Of a DNA stretch of 64,000 bases, positions 52,011-62,010 are shown piece by piece; position 1 is the stretch's first letter; each line of letters opens with the position of its first letter. Source of the stretch: CAILKP01 sp038231815. GTDB lineage: Bacteria; Planctomycetota; Phycisphaerae; Phycisphaerales; UBA1924. Under the pieces are notes generated by a model that saw only the letters and a list, made by a program, of their open reading frames with translations, did not search any database and had not been told where the DNA came from. The DNA is taken from assembly GCA_038231815.1 (NCBI GenBank), contig JBBRKQ010000006.1, positions 8,945-72,944 of the forward strand, given 5' to 3'. A program made the position numbers and the translations under genes.

Positions 52011-53769
52011 CCCGGTGCTGCATTCAAAGCTGCAGTTACGCAGCAGCGGCACAAACACCCGCACGGCTGGCTCGGCATCATCTCCCCCGCTACCGGTGCT
52101 GCTGCTGACGCGCACCGTGCACCAGCGTGACACGGTTGCCGTGTGCTGCGGGCGTGCTTTTTCCTGCGGCATCCGCCCCGGAATGACGCTGGCCCACGCC
52201 AGAGCCTTGCTGCCTGAGAACCTCCCCGCTTCAAGTCTGATCATCGAGCCACACCACCCAAACCGCGATACCGCCGCACTGCGGCACTTGGCCGCGTGGT
52301 GCGCCCGCATGGCGCCGCTGGTCGGCCTCGCTCCTGAATCTGCCTTGCAGCCCACCTCCAAACAGCCTGAACACTCGCCCGACACACTGGTCATGGACAT
52401 CACCGGCTGCCAGCGGCTGTACCCAGATCCCTCCGCGCTCGTCCGCCGCGTGCGGGCCACGCTGCTGCACCGATTTGGCATTCACGCAAGGGTGGCCAGC
52501 GCGCCCACTCTGGCCGCGGCGTGGGCCCTGGCCCGCTACGGCCCGCACATCGGCTTTGTGCTTGCGCCACAACCGGGTCAAAGCATCAGTGACTGCATCC
52601 GCCAAGCCGTGCATCCACTGCCGGTGGCCGCACTGCGTGTGGCCCAGGCCGCGCTGCTGTCACTGCATGATGTGGGCATCCACACCGTTGAGCATCTACT
52701 GGCCCTGCCGCGGCGCAGCATCGCTCTTCGCTACGGCCAAGCCACGCTCACACGCATAGACCAACTGTTCGGCGATTTGGTAGAAACCATCGTGCCCATT
52801 CGGCCCGAGCCGCCGCCGCAGGTCGAGCGTGTGTTTGATGGCCCCGTGGCCGACATCGGCATTGTCACGCACGTCACCCACGGGCTGCTGACCGAACTTG
52901 TAACCACACTCGATACGCGGCACAAAGGCCTGCGCACACTGCAACTGACGATGGAGCGGCTGGATGTATCAAGCCGCACCAAAGTGCAGCACACCATTCG
53001 CCTAGCCCGCCCCAGCCGCTCGCTGCGGCACATCTGGGCATTACTTGAAGACAAAGTGCAGGCAACCCAACTGGCATTTGGGGTTGAACGCATCACACTG
53101 GTGGCGGTGGCAATCGGCAAGGTCAAGCCATCAACCCTGACCTTGCAGCAGGTGGCGGGCCGCGTGGGGACCAGTGTGGGTGAAGAAACAGCGGCGAACA
53201 TGGATTCAAGGCCCACAGACAGCGATGCGCTGCGGTCACTGCCGCCAGTTGACGAAACCGCACTAGGCGAACTGCTTGACACACTGCACACACGACTGGG
53301 CCCGCAGCACGTAATGCATGCTGTGCCCATCTCCGGACAGGGCCTGGGCCGCAGCGGCTTGCTGGTGCCCGCCTCAGGCCACATCGCACCATCGCGATTT
53401 GAAGTGCCGGTCACAAGCTCAGCCCGCCCGCCAATTCTACTGGCCAGCGCCGAGCACGCCAGCGTGATGGCCCTGGTGCCCGATGGCCCACCCATGCGCA
53501 TCGGCTGGCGCGGCCGCACACACACGATTATTGATTTTCGCGGCCCCGAACGCCTAGCCGATGCCACAACAGCGTGGTGGGCCGGACCCACAATCGGCTC
53601 CGTCGCTGGCGATGAGCACGCCCTGCGCGATGCCCCACGCGAACTGCTGCTCCCGGCCGACAGTGACCTGTTCAGGATTCAGTTGGAAACTGGCCTATGG
53701 CTCTGGCTCCAGCGCGACAACAACGCTCAGGCAAACGCCCGCTGGCTGGTGCGGGGAATTTGGTTGTAA
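51835..53769 (+). CDS. imuB: ImuB, inactive Y-family polymerase homologue
   Basis: This is a 644-residue protein related to Y-family DNA polymerases. The N terminus ARFVCVYLPQWPLD stands where active enzymes have the first catalytic Asp, and VMDITGCQRLYPD replaces the SIDEAYLD block, so the catalytic acids are incomplete, as is usual for ImuB. ImuB links the beta clamp with DnaE2 during error-prone synthesis. The little-finger-like region (LTELVTTLDTRHKGLRTLQL) and a C-terminal helical part follow. It overlaps imuA by 176 bases and is convergent with mfd. No dnaE2 is present in the window. Confidence 0.82.
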   Translation: MARFVCVYLPQWPLDVLKRRLMRRGILPMFQPSLRASSQTPDPQALTQPILPGVPLRRNPVLHSKLQLRSSGTNTRTAGSASSPPLPVLLLTRTVHQRDTVAVCCGRAFSCGIRPGMTLAHARALLPENLPASSLIIEPHHPNRDTAALRHLAAWCARMAPLVGLAPESALQPTSKQPEHSPDTLVMDITGCQRLYPDPSALVRRVRATLLHRFGIHARVASAPTLAAAWALARYGPHIGFVLAPQPGQSISDCIRQAVHPLPVAALRVAQAALLSLHDVGIHTVEHLLALPRRSIALRYGQATLTRIDQLFGDLVETIVPIRPEPPPQVERVFDGPVADIGIVTHVTHGLLTELVTTLDTRHKGLRTLQLTMERLDVSSRTKVQHTIRLARPSRSLRHIWALLEDKVQATQLAFGVERITLVAVAIGKVKPSTLTLQQVAGRVGTSVGEETAANMDSRPTDSDALRSLPPVDETALGELLDTLHTRLGPQHVMHAVPISGQGLGRSGLLVPASGHIAPSRFEVPVTSSARPPILLASAEHASVMALVPDGPPMRIGWRGRTHTIIDFRGPERLADATTAWWAGPTIGSVAGDEHALRDAPRELLLPADSDLFRIQLETGLWLWLQRDNNAQANARWLVRGIWL

Positions 53770-53899
53770 ATGCACGCTGCAAATCACTGCCTCCGCTTGC
53801 ATCGTGAATTCTGCTCTTTCCTCCCCAACCTTCTGCTCTCGCCCAATCAACAATCCCGCGCTGGTCGCCTCTCGAAAGCCTCCGTACGAAAAACACTAC

Positions 53900-56800
53900 C
53901 TACTTCTCCGCATCCTCCGCATCCTCCCGCGCTTTCCGCTCCGTCCGCACCTGCATATCCGCCTCGCGAAGCTGTCGCTTGATATCAGCCAACCCCTTCG
54001 ACAATCTGCCCGGGCCTTTGGGGCCAACCGGAAATCGCACCGCCGCTGGCGGGGCCATCACCGGCTTGGTGATCTTTGGAACAATCGGTGCGGCAGCAAC
54101 CGCCGGTGCGCTGCGAGGCCCAGAAGGGCCCGAAGCGTTGGTGGGTTTAACGCCCAAAGGGCCCCCGCCAGTCGCATCCACCGCAGCAATCAGCGCCGCA
54201 CCAGCGCGGCTGACGCCAAATCGCTTTCGAAGGATGGACACCAGCGTCGCTGGCTCAAGCGCCACCGGGTTGTGAGGCCGAAAGTAAACCTCAGCCATTT
54301 CACCAACATTGCGTGGAGGCGGGCAAACAGCTCGCCCCGGCGCATCGGCAAGCGTCACCATCACGGGCGCAGGCGTGACCGTGCGAATGATCACATCACT
54401 GCCCTTCACCAGCACGCCGCGAACCCCAAAGCTGCGAAGACCGGCCCGCAGATCCGCAAGTTCCAAAAGCCGCTCAACAGCGGGCGGCAGCGGGCCATAC
54501 GCGCTTTGCAGGTCTTCCCGAACCTTGGTAAGCTCCTGCACGCTCCCGGCCGTAGCCAACCGGCGATAAGCCTCCAGCCGCCGCTGGTCGCTAGGCACAT
54601 AAGGCTTGGGAATGATGCCGGTAAAACCAAGCTCCAGCGTCACTTCGCTCGGCACCGAGACACTCTCATGCCGAAGCTCCTTGATCCCGCGCTCAAGCAA
54701 CTGGCAGTACATGTCATACCCAACTGCCGCGATGTGCCCGCTCTGCTCCGGCCCCAGAATGTTGCCGGCGCCGCGAATCTCAAGATCCCGCATCGCAATC
54801 TTAAAGCCCGCACCCAACATGCTAAACTGCTCAATCGCGGCCAAACGCTTCTTGGCCTTCTCCTTGATCTGCCTGTCATCAGGCAGCAGTAAATAGCAGT
54901 ACGCCCGGTGCTTGTAACGTCCCACCCGACCGCGCAGCTGATGCAGCTCCGCCAGGCCAAATCGGTCGGCATCAGCGATGATCATCGTGTTGGCCGTCGG
55001 AATATCAATCCCAGATTCGATGATGGTCGTGGACACAAAAATGTCAGCCTGTCGCCGCGTGAACGCCAAAAACACATCCTCAAGCTCGCTGGGGGTCATC
55101 TGCCCGTGGCCAAACACCACGCGTGCCTCCGGCACAAGCTGCTTCACATCATCCGCCACCGACCTGATATTGTGTACCCGGTTGTGAACGTAAAAAACCT
55201 GCCCATCGCGCGCCAGCTCACGCCGAATAATCTGCGCCAACCGCTTCTTGTTGTGCGGCGCCACCTCCGTCACCACAGCGCGGCGGTCCATCGGCGCCGT
55301 CGTCAGAGACGAAATGTCACGCAGGCCCAGCATGCTCATGTGCAGCGTCCGCGGAATCGGCGTTGCCGTCATCGTCAGCACATCAACCGTCAGCCGCAGG
55401 GCCAGCAGCTTCTCCTTGTGCTCAACACCAAAGCGCTGCTCCTCATCAATCACCACCAAACCAAGGTCCTTAAACCTCACATCCGCCGAGAGCAGCCGGT
55501 GCGTGCCAATTAAAATATCAACCTGCCCCAATGCCAGCCGCTCCAGCGTGGCGCTCACCTCACCGGCGCTCTTAAATCTCGACACCGAATCTATCCGAAA
55601 CGGAAAGTCCGCCATCCTGCTGGAAAACGTCCGCTCGTGCTGCTCCGCCAGCACCGTAGTCGGCACCAGAATCGCAACCTGCTTGCCCGCCTCCGCCGCC
55701 TTAAACGCCGCCCGAATCGCAAGCTCCGTCTTGCCATAACCCACATCGCCGCACAACAACCGATCCATCGGCCGGGGTGATGTCATATCACGCTTGATCT
55801 CAGCAAGTGCTGCAAGCTGGTCCTCAGTCTCCTCATACGGAAACTCATCCTCAAACTGTTTCTGCCAAGCCGTGTCTGCCGGATACTTGATCCCGGGCAA
55901 ATGCTCCCGCGCTGCCCGAATCCGCAGCAGCTCCCCCGCCAGATCCTTCAGACTCTCCGACACGCGGGCCTTCTGATTCTTCCACCGCGTGCCGCCAAGA
56001 GTCGAGAGCTGCGGCGCACCCTTCGTGCCACCAATGTACTTCTGCACCAGATCAATCCGGCTGGCCGGCACATGCAAAAGGCTACGCCCATCAAACTCAA
56101 GCAGCAGCATCTCTTCGGTGTCGGCATACGGATCAGCCGCATCGCCCCGGCCCGCCACCGGCTTCTTGTGCTTGGTCGCGGCCTTCACATCGGCCATGAC
56201 CTCATCGGCAGACTTCACCCCTGTACCTCTGCGAATCACCTGCAGCCCGGTGAACCGCGCGATGCCATGCTCACTATGCACAACATAATCGCCCACTTCA
56301 ACATCAAGAAAAGTATCAATCGCCCGCCCGGTCTTCATCCGCTTGGCCGTCGTGTTCACACTACGACGGGCCTGAAACCGGTGCAGTAACTCGTGGTACG
56401 GAATCACCAGCAGCGGCTGGCTCTCCCGGCCAACGTGGCCCGCACCACCGCCACCGGTCTGCCCCAAAGAGCCCGGGCTCGGGCTAAAAATAAACCCCTG
56501 ATGCATGTACTGCACCTGCATCTCAATCAACCCCGCCTCACGCGTCCCCGGAGGTGCGTGCGTCTCAATAAGTTCCGTCAGCCGCCCCTCCTCCGCCGCA
56601 TTCTGGCACAACACCAAAACCCGGTGGGGCTCATCCCCGTGCTGGCCCTTGGCCGCAGCAACCAACTGGCCGATGGCCTCCGGAATCTCATCTTCAATCC
56701 CAAACAGCGGCGACACCGGCAACTGAATCGTCTTATCAGTGGCATACTGCGCAAGCTGCGTGATCTCCAGCGTGGCCACGCAGCGACGGTTCAGACTCGA

Positions 56801-57820
56801 CAACACCGATGGCGGCCCAAACACCTGCCCACTCCCAGTGATGCGCTCGTAATAGCCGCGCCCCTGCTCGGTAATCTCAAGTAATTCGTGCAGGATGCCA
56901 ATCGTCGTCTTCGGCAGCAGATCAAGAAACTGAACACCATCGCCCTCACCACTACGGGCACCAGGCCCGGGCCCCGCCTTCTTGCGACCAGCCCTGCCAC
57001 TGGGCACGACCGACAGATCATCCTGCGGGACCTCCACCGCCTTGGGCATCCCCACCAGCCGCACCCGCTTTACAACCCGGTCAATCCCCATCGAGTCCAG
57101 ATCAATCTCAGCGATCTTCTCCAGCTCCTGACCAAAGAAATCCAGCCGCACCGGCACCCCACCCAGCGAAGCCTCCTCTCCGCCCCGCTGGCCCGGATCA
57201 CCCGGCGGAAAAACATCGACAATCCCTCCACGAACCGCAAACTCGCCCGGCTCTTCAACCGTCTCGTTACGCGTGTACCCAGCCTCATCAAGCCACCGCA
57301 CCACCGCCGCGGGGCCGCGCGTGTCCCCGGTTTCAAGCTCCAGCATCACCCGCTCAAGCTCCGCAACCGTGGGCACCGGCTGCATCAACGCATGAATCGG
57401 TGCCACCAGCACAACCGCCGGAGGCTTATCCCCCCAGCCCATCACCGCCTGCACAGCCGCCAACCGACCCGACAGCAACTCAACGCTCACCGTGCTGTCC
57501 CCCGGTAAAGTCTGCAGCGCCGGCAGCGGAAGAGCCGCCATCCCCGCAGACTCAATCGCATCAACAGCCTCCTCCGCCTCATCAACGTGCGCACAAAGCA
57601 GGAACACCGGGCAATTACTCGCCCTAGCAACCGCCGCGGCGATCAGCGGCGTTGAAGACCCAGTCGAGCCGCGCGCCTGATGGTGCCCGCCCCGAACCAA
57701 AGCCCGAGCAAGTTCCGCAATAGCCGCATCGGTAGCAAGTTGTTCAAGCAGTGGCCGCACATCGCCAGCGTACGAGCCCGAAACGGCCATATGCACAAAC
57801 GGCATGATCTTGGAGTCCAT
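53900..57820 (-). CDS. mfd: transcription-repair coupling factor Mfd
   Basis: This is a 1306-residue SF2 translocase that removes stalled RNA polymerase and recruits UvrA. The UvrB-like N-terminal module (LPLPALQTLPGDSTVS) is followed by the CarD-like RNA polymerase-interacting domain (VGDYVVHSEHGIARF, about 505-520) and a RecG-like motor. Walker A is GDVGYGKT (about 685-692), Walker B is DEEQ (about 792), and TATPIPRTLHMS follows. The C-terminal TRCF domain is present, with an Ala/Pro-rich tail. The start is uncertain: ATG 57820, or TTG 57877, which would overlap the comEA-like stop. Confidence 0.96.
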   Translation of the reverse strand: MDSKIMPFVHMAVSGSYAGDVRPLLEQLATDAAIAELARALVRGGHHQARGSTGSSTPLIAAAVARASNCPVFLLCAHVDEAEEAVDAIESAGMAALPLPALQTLPGDSTVSVELLSGRLAAVQAVMGWGDKPPAVVLVAPIHALMQPVPTVAELERVMLELETGDTRGPAAVVRWLDEAGYTRNETVEEPGEFAVRGGIVDVFPPGDPGQRGGEEASLGGVPVRLDFFGQELEKIAEIDLDSMGIDRVVKRVRLVGMPKAVEVPQDDLSVVPSGRAGRKKAGPGPGARSGEGDGVQFLDLLPKTTIGILHELLEITEQGRGYYERITGSGQVFGPPSVLSSLNRRCVATLEITQLAQYATDKTIQLPVSPLFGIEDEIPEAIGQLVAAAKGQHGDEPHRVLVLCQNAAEEGRLTELIETHAPPGTREAGLIEMQVQYMHQGFIFSPSPGSLGQTGGGGAGHVGRESQPLLVIPYHELLHRFQARRSVNTTAKRMKTGRAIDTFLDVEVGDYVVHSEHGIARFTGLQVIRRGTGVKSADEVMADVKAATKHKKPVAGRGDAADPYADTEEMLLLEFDGRSLLHVPASRIDLVQKYIGGTKGAPQLSTLGGTRWKNQKARVSESLKDLAGELLRIRAAREHLPGIKYPADTAWQKQFEDEFPYEETEDQLAALAEIKRDMTSPRPMDRLLCGDVGYGKTELAIRAAFKAAEAGKQVAILVPTTVLAEQHERTFSSRMADFPFRIDSVSRFKSAGEVSATLERLALGQVDILIGTHRLLSADVRFKDLGLVVIDEEQRFGVEHKEKLLALRLTVDVLTMTATPIPRTLHMSMLGLRDISSLTTAPMDRRAVVTEVAPHNKKRLAQIIRRELARDGQVFYVHNRVHNIRSVADDVKQLVPEARVVFGHGQMTPSELEDVFLAFTRRQADIFVSTTIIESGIDIPTANTMIIADADRFGLAELHQLRGRVGRYKHRAYCYLLLPDDRQIKEKAKKRLAAIEQFSMLGAGFKIAMRDLEIRGAGNILGPEQSGHIAAVGYDMYCQLLERGIKELRHESVSVPSEVTLELGFTGIIPKPYVPSDQRRLEAYRRLATAGSVQELTKVREDLQSAYGPLPPAVERLLELADLRAGLRSFGVRGVLVKGSDVIIRTVTPAPVMVTLADAPGRAVCPPPRNVGEMAEVYFRPHNPVALEPATLVSILRKRFGVSRAGAALIAAVDATGGGPLGVKPTNASGPSGPRSAPAVAAAPIVPKITKPVMAPPAAVRFPVGPKGPGRLSKGLADIKRQLREADMQVRTERKAREDAEDAEK

Positions 57821-57873
57821 CCGGGGAGTTTGCCCATCCACGCCCATCCAAGCCCATTCAAGCCCTCTCGCGA

Positions 57874-58197
57874 TCAATCAAAGCGAATCAGCGGCCCAAT
57901 GCTGCCCGCCGCCTTAGGCCCAATGCCCCGAACCTTGGCAAGATCCACAATCGAGGCAAACCCGCCGCTTGCCACCCGGGCAGCAACAATCCTCCCCGCA
58001 AGCGCCGGCCCAATGTGCGGCAGCAACGCCAGTTCCGCTTCACTGGCCGTGTTAATAAACAACCGGGTATCAAGCGGTACCGCCGCAACACTGCGCCGCG
58101 TCCGGCCGGCCGAACCAACAATCGTCGCAGCCACAGCACCCGTGAGCACCACGGTGCAAAAGAGCAGCGGAACAGTCGCAGTCAAAGACGGTCGCAT
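57874..58197 (-). CDS. ComEA-like helix-hairpin-helix protein
   Basis: This is a 107-residue protein: an N-terminal membrane or signal segment (ATVPLLFCTVVLTGAVAATIV), then a double HhH domain of ComEA type (FINTASEAELALLPHIGPAL, VRGIGPKAAGSI). ComEA binds DNA at the surface during natural transformation; short HhH proteins may have other roles. ATG 58197 follows AGGA; TTG 58206 is the alternative. It is followed directly by mfd on the same strand. Confidence 0.8.
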   Translation of the reverse strand: MRPSLTATVPLLFCTVVLTGAVAATIVGSAGRTRRSVAAVPLDTRLFINTASEAELALLPHIGPALAGRIVAARVASGGFASIVDLAKVRGIGPKAAGSIGPLIRFD

Positions 58198-58273
58198 CAC
58201 ACACAATCCTACACCCTACCCAACACATGGCCAAACTTGCCAGCAGCCGGTTCTCTCGGGGGCCCAAAAACAA

Positions 58274-58302
58274 GCAGGCCGCAGCGTGGTGCCGCGGCCT
58301 GC
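58274..58302 (-). terminator. terminator after the TPR lipoprotein gene
   Basis: GCAGGCCGC and GCGGCCTGC form a perfect 9-bp stem with an 11-base loop. On the minus strand it is followed by TTGTTTTT. Confidence 0.85.
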
Positions 58303-58352
58303 CATAAATATTCGAATTCACGCATCAATCAGCCCGCCCCCGTCCGCTAGCG

Positions 58353-59651
58353 CTACTCCGCCGGAACCGACGCCGTCGTAGCCAGCGAATCCATTAGATG
58401 CTGCGCCGTTGCACTCTCAGGGTCAATCGCAATCGCCGCCCGGGCGCTCGCAAGCGCCTCAGTGGTTTTTCCCGCTTTGATCTGAATATTGCTCAGCACC
58501 AGCAGCGGGCCTGCATCACTCTGGCCAGAACGCGCCGCCATTTCAACCGCCCGCATCGCCGCCTGCTCCGCAGCCGGATAGTCCGCCTGCAACGCTAGTG
58601 CAACAGCCCGGAACGTGTGCCCCTCGTGGCGATCCGGAGCAATAGACAAAAGCTTTGCCGCCACCTGACGGATGCGCACAGCATCATCAAGCTTGCTGGC
58701 AACATGCCCAAGCAAAATCCACGTTGAAACATCCTTCTGCCCCTCAGCAGATGCGGTCTGCTCAACAAGAATCTGCTGGGCCTCGCTAAAGCGCTGCAGC
58801 CCCACAAGGCACCGGGCACGCAGCAGTTGCAAGTCACGCCGGCTAATCGGCGTCTGGCTCGCCACCCGAGCCTTCAAATTCGCCGAGAACTTCGGCTGCT
58901 CGGCCGCCTGCGCATCAAGCAGCTTGCCCACACTAAATTCCGCATCAGCAAACTTGCCCGCGGCCACCTGAGCGCGAGCGAGCTGCTCCAGAATCGTCAA
59001 ATCATCAGGCGCCAGCATCCGGGCATCAGCCAGGTGAGAAACGGCCAGTTCATTGTCGCCAGCCAAAGTCGCCAAATTACCCAGGCACTGCACAATCGCC
59101 GCATTGTGCGCAAAGTCCTTTCGTCGCTCCGTCAGGAGCGCCAACGCCTGGTCATCGTGCTTCTGATGCACCAGCATCTCCGCCGCGGCTACCACATACT
59201 GCGGGTTAGCGCGGTCAAGGTCAGCAGCGCGACTGTACCGCTCAAACGCCGGCTCCCACTGACGGAATCGCTCGTAGCAAATCCCCGCGTAGTACTGCGC
59301 ATCAGGCAGGTTCGGGTCAATCGACTCTGCAATCAGGAAGCACTGCCGCGCATTCTCCAGATCGCCCGATTCCATAAGAATCCGGCCACGAAGCACGTGC
59401 GCCTGCGGATAGTTTGGCACCGCGTTCAGCGCCACTTCAATGCTCTTCCTCGCCTTGTCCAAATCCCCAGCTAAAAACTGCTGCTGGGCCATCTGCAGCT
59501 GCACGCCGGCCTTCAGTTGGCTCATCCGCGTCTGGGCCAAATCCTTACCCTCTTGCGTGTACTTGCCGTGGGTCCCGCACCCGGTCTGCACACCGGTAAG
59601 CGTCATGAGAAGGATCGTTACAACCAGACCAGGGGTGCTCTGTATTTTCAT
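58353..59651 (-). CDS. TPR-repeat lipoprotein beside the secretin
   Basis: This is a 432-residue protein with an N-terminal export signal and a weak lipobox (VQTGC, Cys25). It is then built of TPR-like repeats, for example FLAGDLDKARKSIEVALNAV and HVLRGRILMESGDLENARQCF. Such proteins act as pilotins or scaffolds of secretion and pilus systems. It follows the secretin gene on the same strand but has its own ribosome binding site (GGAGAAG), and a terminator lies between them. A direct link to the secretin is inferred from location. Confidence 0.8.
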   Translation of the reverse strand: MKIQSTPGLVVTILLMTLTGVQTGCGTHGKYTQEGKDLAQTRMSQLKAGVQLQMAQQQFLAGDLDKARKSIEVALNAVPNYPQAHVLRGRILMESGDLENARQCFLIAESIDPNLPDAQYYAGICYERFRQWEPAFERYSRAADLDRANPQYVVAAAEMLVHQKHDDQALALLTERRKDFAHNAAIVQCLGNLATLAGDNELAVSHLADARMLAPDDLTILEQLARAQVAAGKFADAEFSVGKLLDAQAAEQPKFSANLKARVASQTPISRRDLQLLRARCLVGLQRFSEAQQILVEQTASAEGQKDVSTWILLGHVASKLDDAVRIRQVAAKLLSIAPDRHEGHTFRAVALALQADYPAAEQAAMRAVEMAARSGQSDAGPLLVLSNIQIKAGKTTEALASARAAIAIDPESATAQHLMDSLATTASVPAE

Positions 59652-59680
59652 AGCTTCTCCAAATGGAATTCGAGGCCAAA

Positions 59681-59713
59681 TAAAAACGACCCGCGGCAGT
59701 GCACGCGGGTCGT
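59681..59713 (-). terminator. terminator between secretin and TPR gene
   Basis: ACGACCCGCG and CGCGGGTCGT form a perfect 10-bp stem with an 8-base loop. On the minus strand it is followed by TTTTTA. Confidence 0.88.
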
Positions 59714-59739
59714 GTGGGAAGTTCTAACGCGTGCGCCGT

Positions 59740-62010
59740 TTAATTCGGCTCATCGGCGGGGTCACTGGAGGGCGAATCTTCGTTACCGGCGTTTGAAAGC
59801 ATCGAGCCCGGCGCATCAGCCGGTGCCGGCTCAGTCTGCATCGGCAGCGGCAGTTTCTGCTGCCCCCCCTGCGCAGTCGCCGCGCCCTGCGGTGCGATCG
59901 GCGTACCCGGAACAAACCCGCTGGCAGACTTGGCCGGCTGCTGAGCCGATGCCGCCTGCTGCGGCTGCTGTGCCCCTGCCTGCGGCGCCGCGGCGGGCAC
60001 CGCGACAGGTGCAATCGACGCCTCATCATCGCCGTTACCCGTACCAGCCTCGGCCGCGCTCATCGGTGTCCCGGACGCAGCCGGTACCGCAGAACTGGGT
60101 TTGGACGTCGCAGGGAACTCACGCGAGGGCTGCTTGGGAACCTTCACCGAGCGCCACGGTGTCAGAGCTGGCGACGACGGGTTCTCACGCACGCTCCGCA
60201 GCCGCTCAGCAACGTCCTTGTCAATGACATCCTCAAATAAAGAGCGGGTCGGCCAGACTTCACGCTCGCCGGTGAGCTTCTCACGCAGGCGATACACCTC
60301 GGACTGGTTGGTGTTCAGCGCCAGCGAGCGCTGAATCAGCCACTGAGCCTTGGCAACATCGCCCTCACGGGCGGCCTGCTCGGCCTCCATGTTCAACGTG
60401 GCCGTCATGCGATCACGGCTAAACGGCAGTTGTCCCTGACGTGAGCCAGCCCTCACCCGCTCAATCTGGTCGTTGGCACGATCGCCGAGCGCGCTCATCG
60501 CCGGGTCGCTGACAATCCGCGGCGTCAGCAGGAAGATGATCTCGGTCCTGGTCGTCGAGTCGGTCTGACCGCGGAATGCCGCCCCGATGATGGGAATATC
60601 ACCCATCAGCGGAACCTGCTGCCGGCCACTGGTCACGTCTTCCCGGAACAGACCGCCCAGTACCACGGTCATACCGTCGGGGACGATGACGTTGGTGGTG
60701 ATTTCCTGAGTGTCCTCATCAGGGATGACGATCTGGGAGCCGTTGGGCCCGTTAAGATTCTTGATCGTTGCCTTGCTGAACTGCGGACGCAGTTCCATCC
60801 GAACTTCATTCTTGCTGGCGTTGATGAACGGCCGCACATGAAGCTGCACGCCGGTGGCAAGAAACTGCACCGTCTGCGTCGTGCTCGTCTCGGTGGCCGT
60901 GCTCGAGAGATAACCGATGCGCTGCCCCACCAGCACCCGGGCCGCCTGGCGGTTTAGCGTCAGAATCTTGGGATTGGCCAGCACGGTAGTGTTGGTCACC
61001 GCATCCAGTGCGCGGATGAACAGCGAAACGTTGTCACCCACGATACCAACCTTAAACCCGCCTGGCTTGCCGGTGCCGCCCACATCGCTGCTCACGGCGT
61101 TGCCCGTGCCAACCGGCGCGGGTTGCTTCCGCAGCGTGTCAACAATCCCGAACGGCCCGCCCAGCGTCGCGTTGGCAAAGTCCTTGAAGCTCAGGTCGCC
61201 GATGATCGAAAAGTCGACACCAAAGGCGTTGTCTTCCTGCACCGTCGCCGAGAGCACCGTCGCCTCAACAAGCACCTGCGCCGGCTTGGTATCAAGCTCA
61301 ACAAGCAACTGCTCGACCGCGCGGATGTTCTCCTCAAAGTCAATCACCACCATCGTCGCCGCGAGCGCGAAGTCGTCCTTGCCCGTCGGCGCACTGTCCG
61401 AGATGGCGTAGTTCTCAGTCTTGTTGTTGTGCTTGATCTCGCCGCCCTGACTCAGCATGGGCTTGACGAACTCCGCCGCATCCGGCGCCGTCAGATAGTT
61501 CAGGCGAAACACTTTCGCCACGCGGGGCTTGAGCATCTTGGTGATCTGCTCCATCTCAGCCTGCGTGTACACATATATAAAGTTACCCTGCTCGCGGTAG
61601 GCAAAGCCATTGACGTTCAAAATCGCATCCAGTGACTCATAGAACGTCACGCCAAACAAGTCCGCCGAGACTTTGCCCGAAACGCTCTTGCTGGCGATGA
61701 TGTTCTTGCGGCTCTGCACCGCCAGCATCTCTAGCACGGCTGAAATATTCTCGTCCTTCACGGACATGTCCACCGACATCGAGTCCGACACTGTCACCTT
61801 CTGCTTCTCGCCCTGCTTGGTACCCTTCCCCGGCGCCTCGGGCTTGGGCTTGGTGCTCGGGTCCGTCGCCAAACCGCCGGCCGGCTGGGTCGGCATCGCC
61901 GGCCGCGTTGGAGGCGGGGCGTCAACCGCAGGCTGGGCGGCAAGCACCGTCCCGGCAAGAGCCGACAAAAGCAAAGGGGTGATCCAGCCGGTAATGGTGT
62001 TTCGGTACAT
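59740..62010 (-). CDS. type II/IV secretin (GspD/PilQ-like)
   Basis: This is a 756-residue outer-membrane channel protein. A signal peptide (TPLLLSALAGTVLAA) and Pro-rich linker precede an STN/N0-like domain (VKDENISAVLEMLAVQS). Then comes the secretin core: VLVEATVLSATV, FLATGVQLHVRPFIN, and GMTVVLGGLFREDV ... VPLMGDIPIIGAAF. A TPR-like piece and a long Pro/Gln/Ala-rich tail follow the core, which is uncommon. No ATPase or platform gene of a secretion system is in the window. The 365-base gap to the divergent phosphatase gene carries both promoters. Confidence 0.9.
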   Translation of the reverse strand: MYRNTITGWITPLLLSALAGTVLAAQPAVDAPPPTRPAMPTQPAGGLATDPSTKPKPEAPGKGTKQGEKQKVTVSDSMSVDMSVKDENISAVLEMLAVQSRKNIIASKSVSGKVSADLFGVTFYESLDAILNVNGFAYREQGNFIYVYTQAEMEQITKMLKPRVAKVFRLNYLTAPDAAEFVKPMLSQGGEIKHNNKTENYAISDSAPTGKDDFALAATMVVIDFEENIRAVEQLLVELDTKPAQVLVEATVLSATVQEDNAFGVDFSIIGDLSFKDFANATLGGPFGIVDTLRKQPAPVGTGNAVSSDVGGTGKPGGFKVGIVGDNVSLFIRALDAVTNTTVLANPKILTLNRQAARVLVGQRIGYLSSTATETSTTQTVQFLATGVQLHVRPFINASKNEVRMELRPQFSKATIKNLNGPNGSQIVIPDEDTQEITTNVIVPDGMTVVLGGLFREDVTSGRQQVPLMGDIPIIGAAFRGQTDSTTRTEIIFLLTPRIVSDPAMSALGDRANDQIERVRAGSRQGQLPFSRDRMTATLNMEAEQAAREGDVAKAQWLIQRSLALNTNQSEVYRLREKLTGEREVWPTRSLFEDVIDKDVAERLRSVRENPSSPALTPWRSVKVPKQPSREFPATSKPSSAVPAASGTPMSAAEAGTGNGDDEASIAPVAVPAAAPQAGAQQPQQAASAQQPAKSASGFVPGTPIAPQGAATAQGGQQKLPLPMQTEPAPADAPGSMLSNAGNEDSPSSDPADEPN

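Noticed and set aside
53561..54892. 443-codon plus-strand frame after imuB
   Set aside because: It is antisense to mfd for most of its length, and the product is an Arg/His/Pro-rich string without domains.
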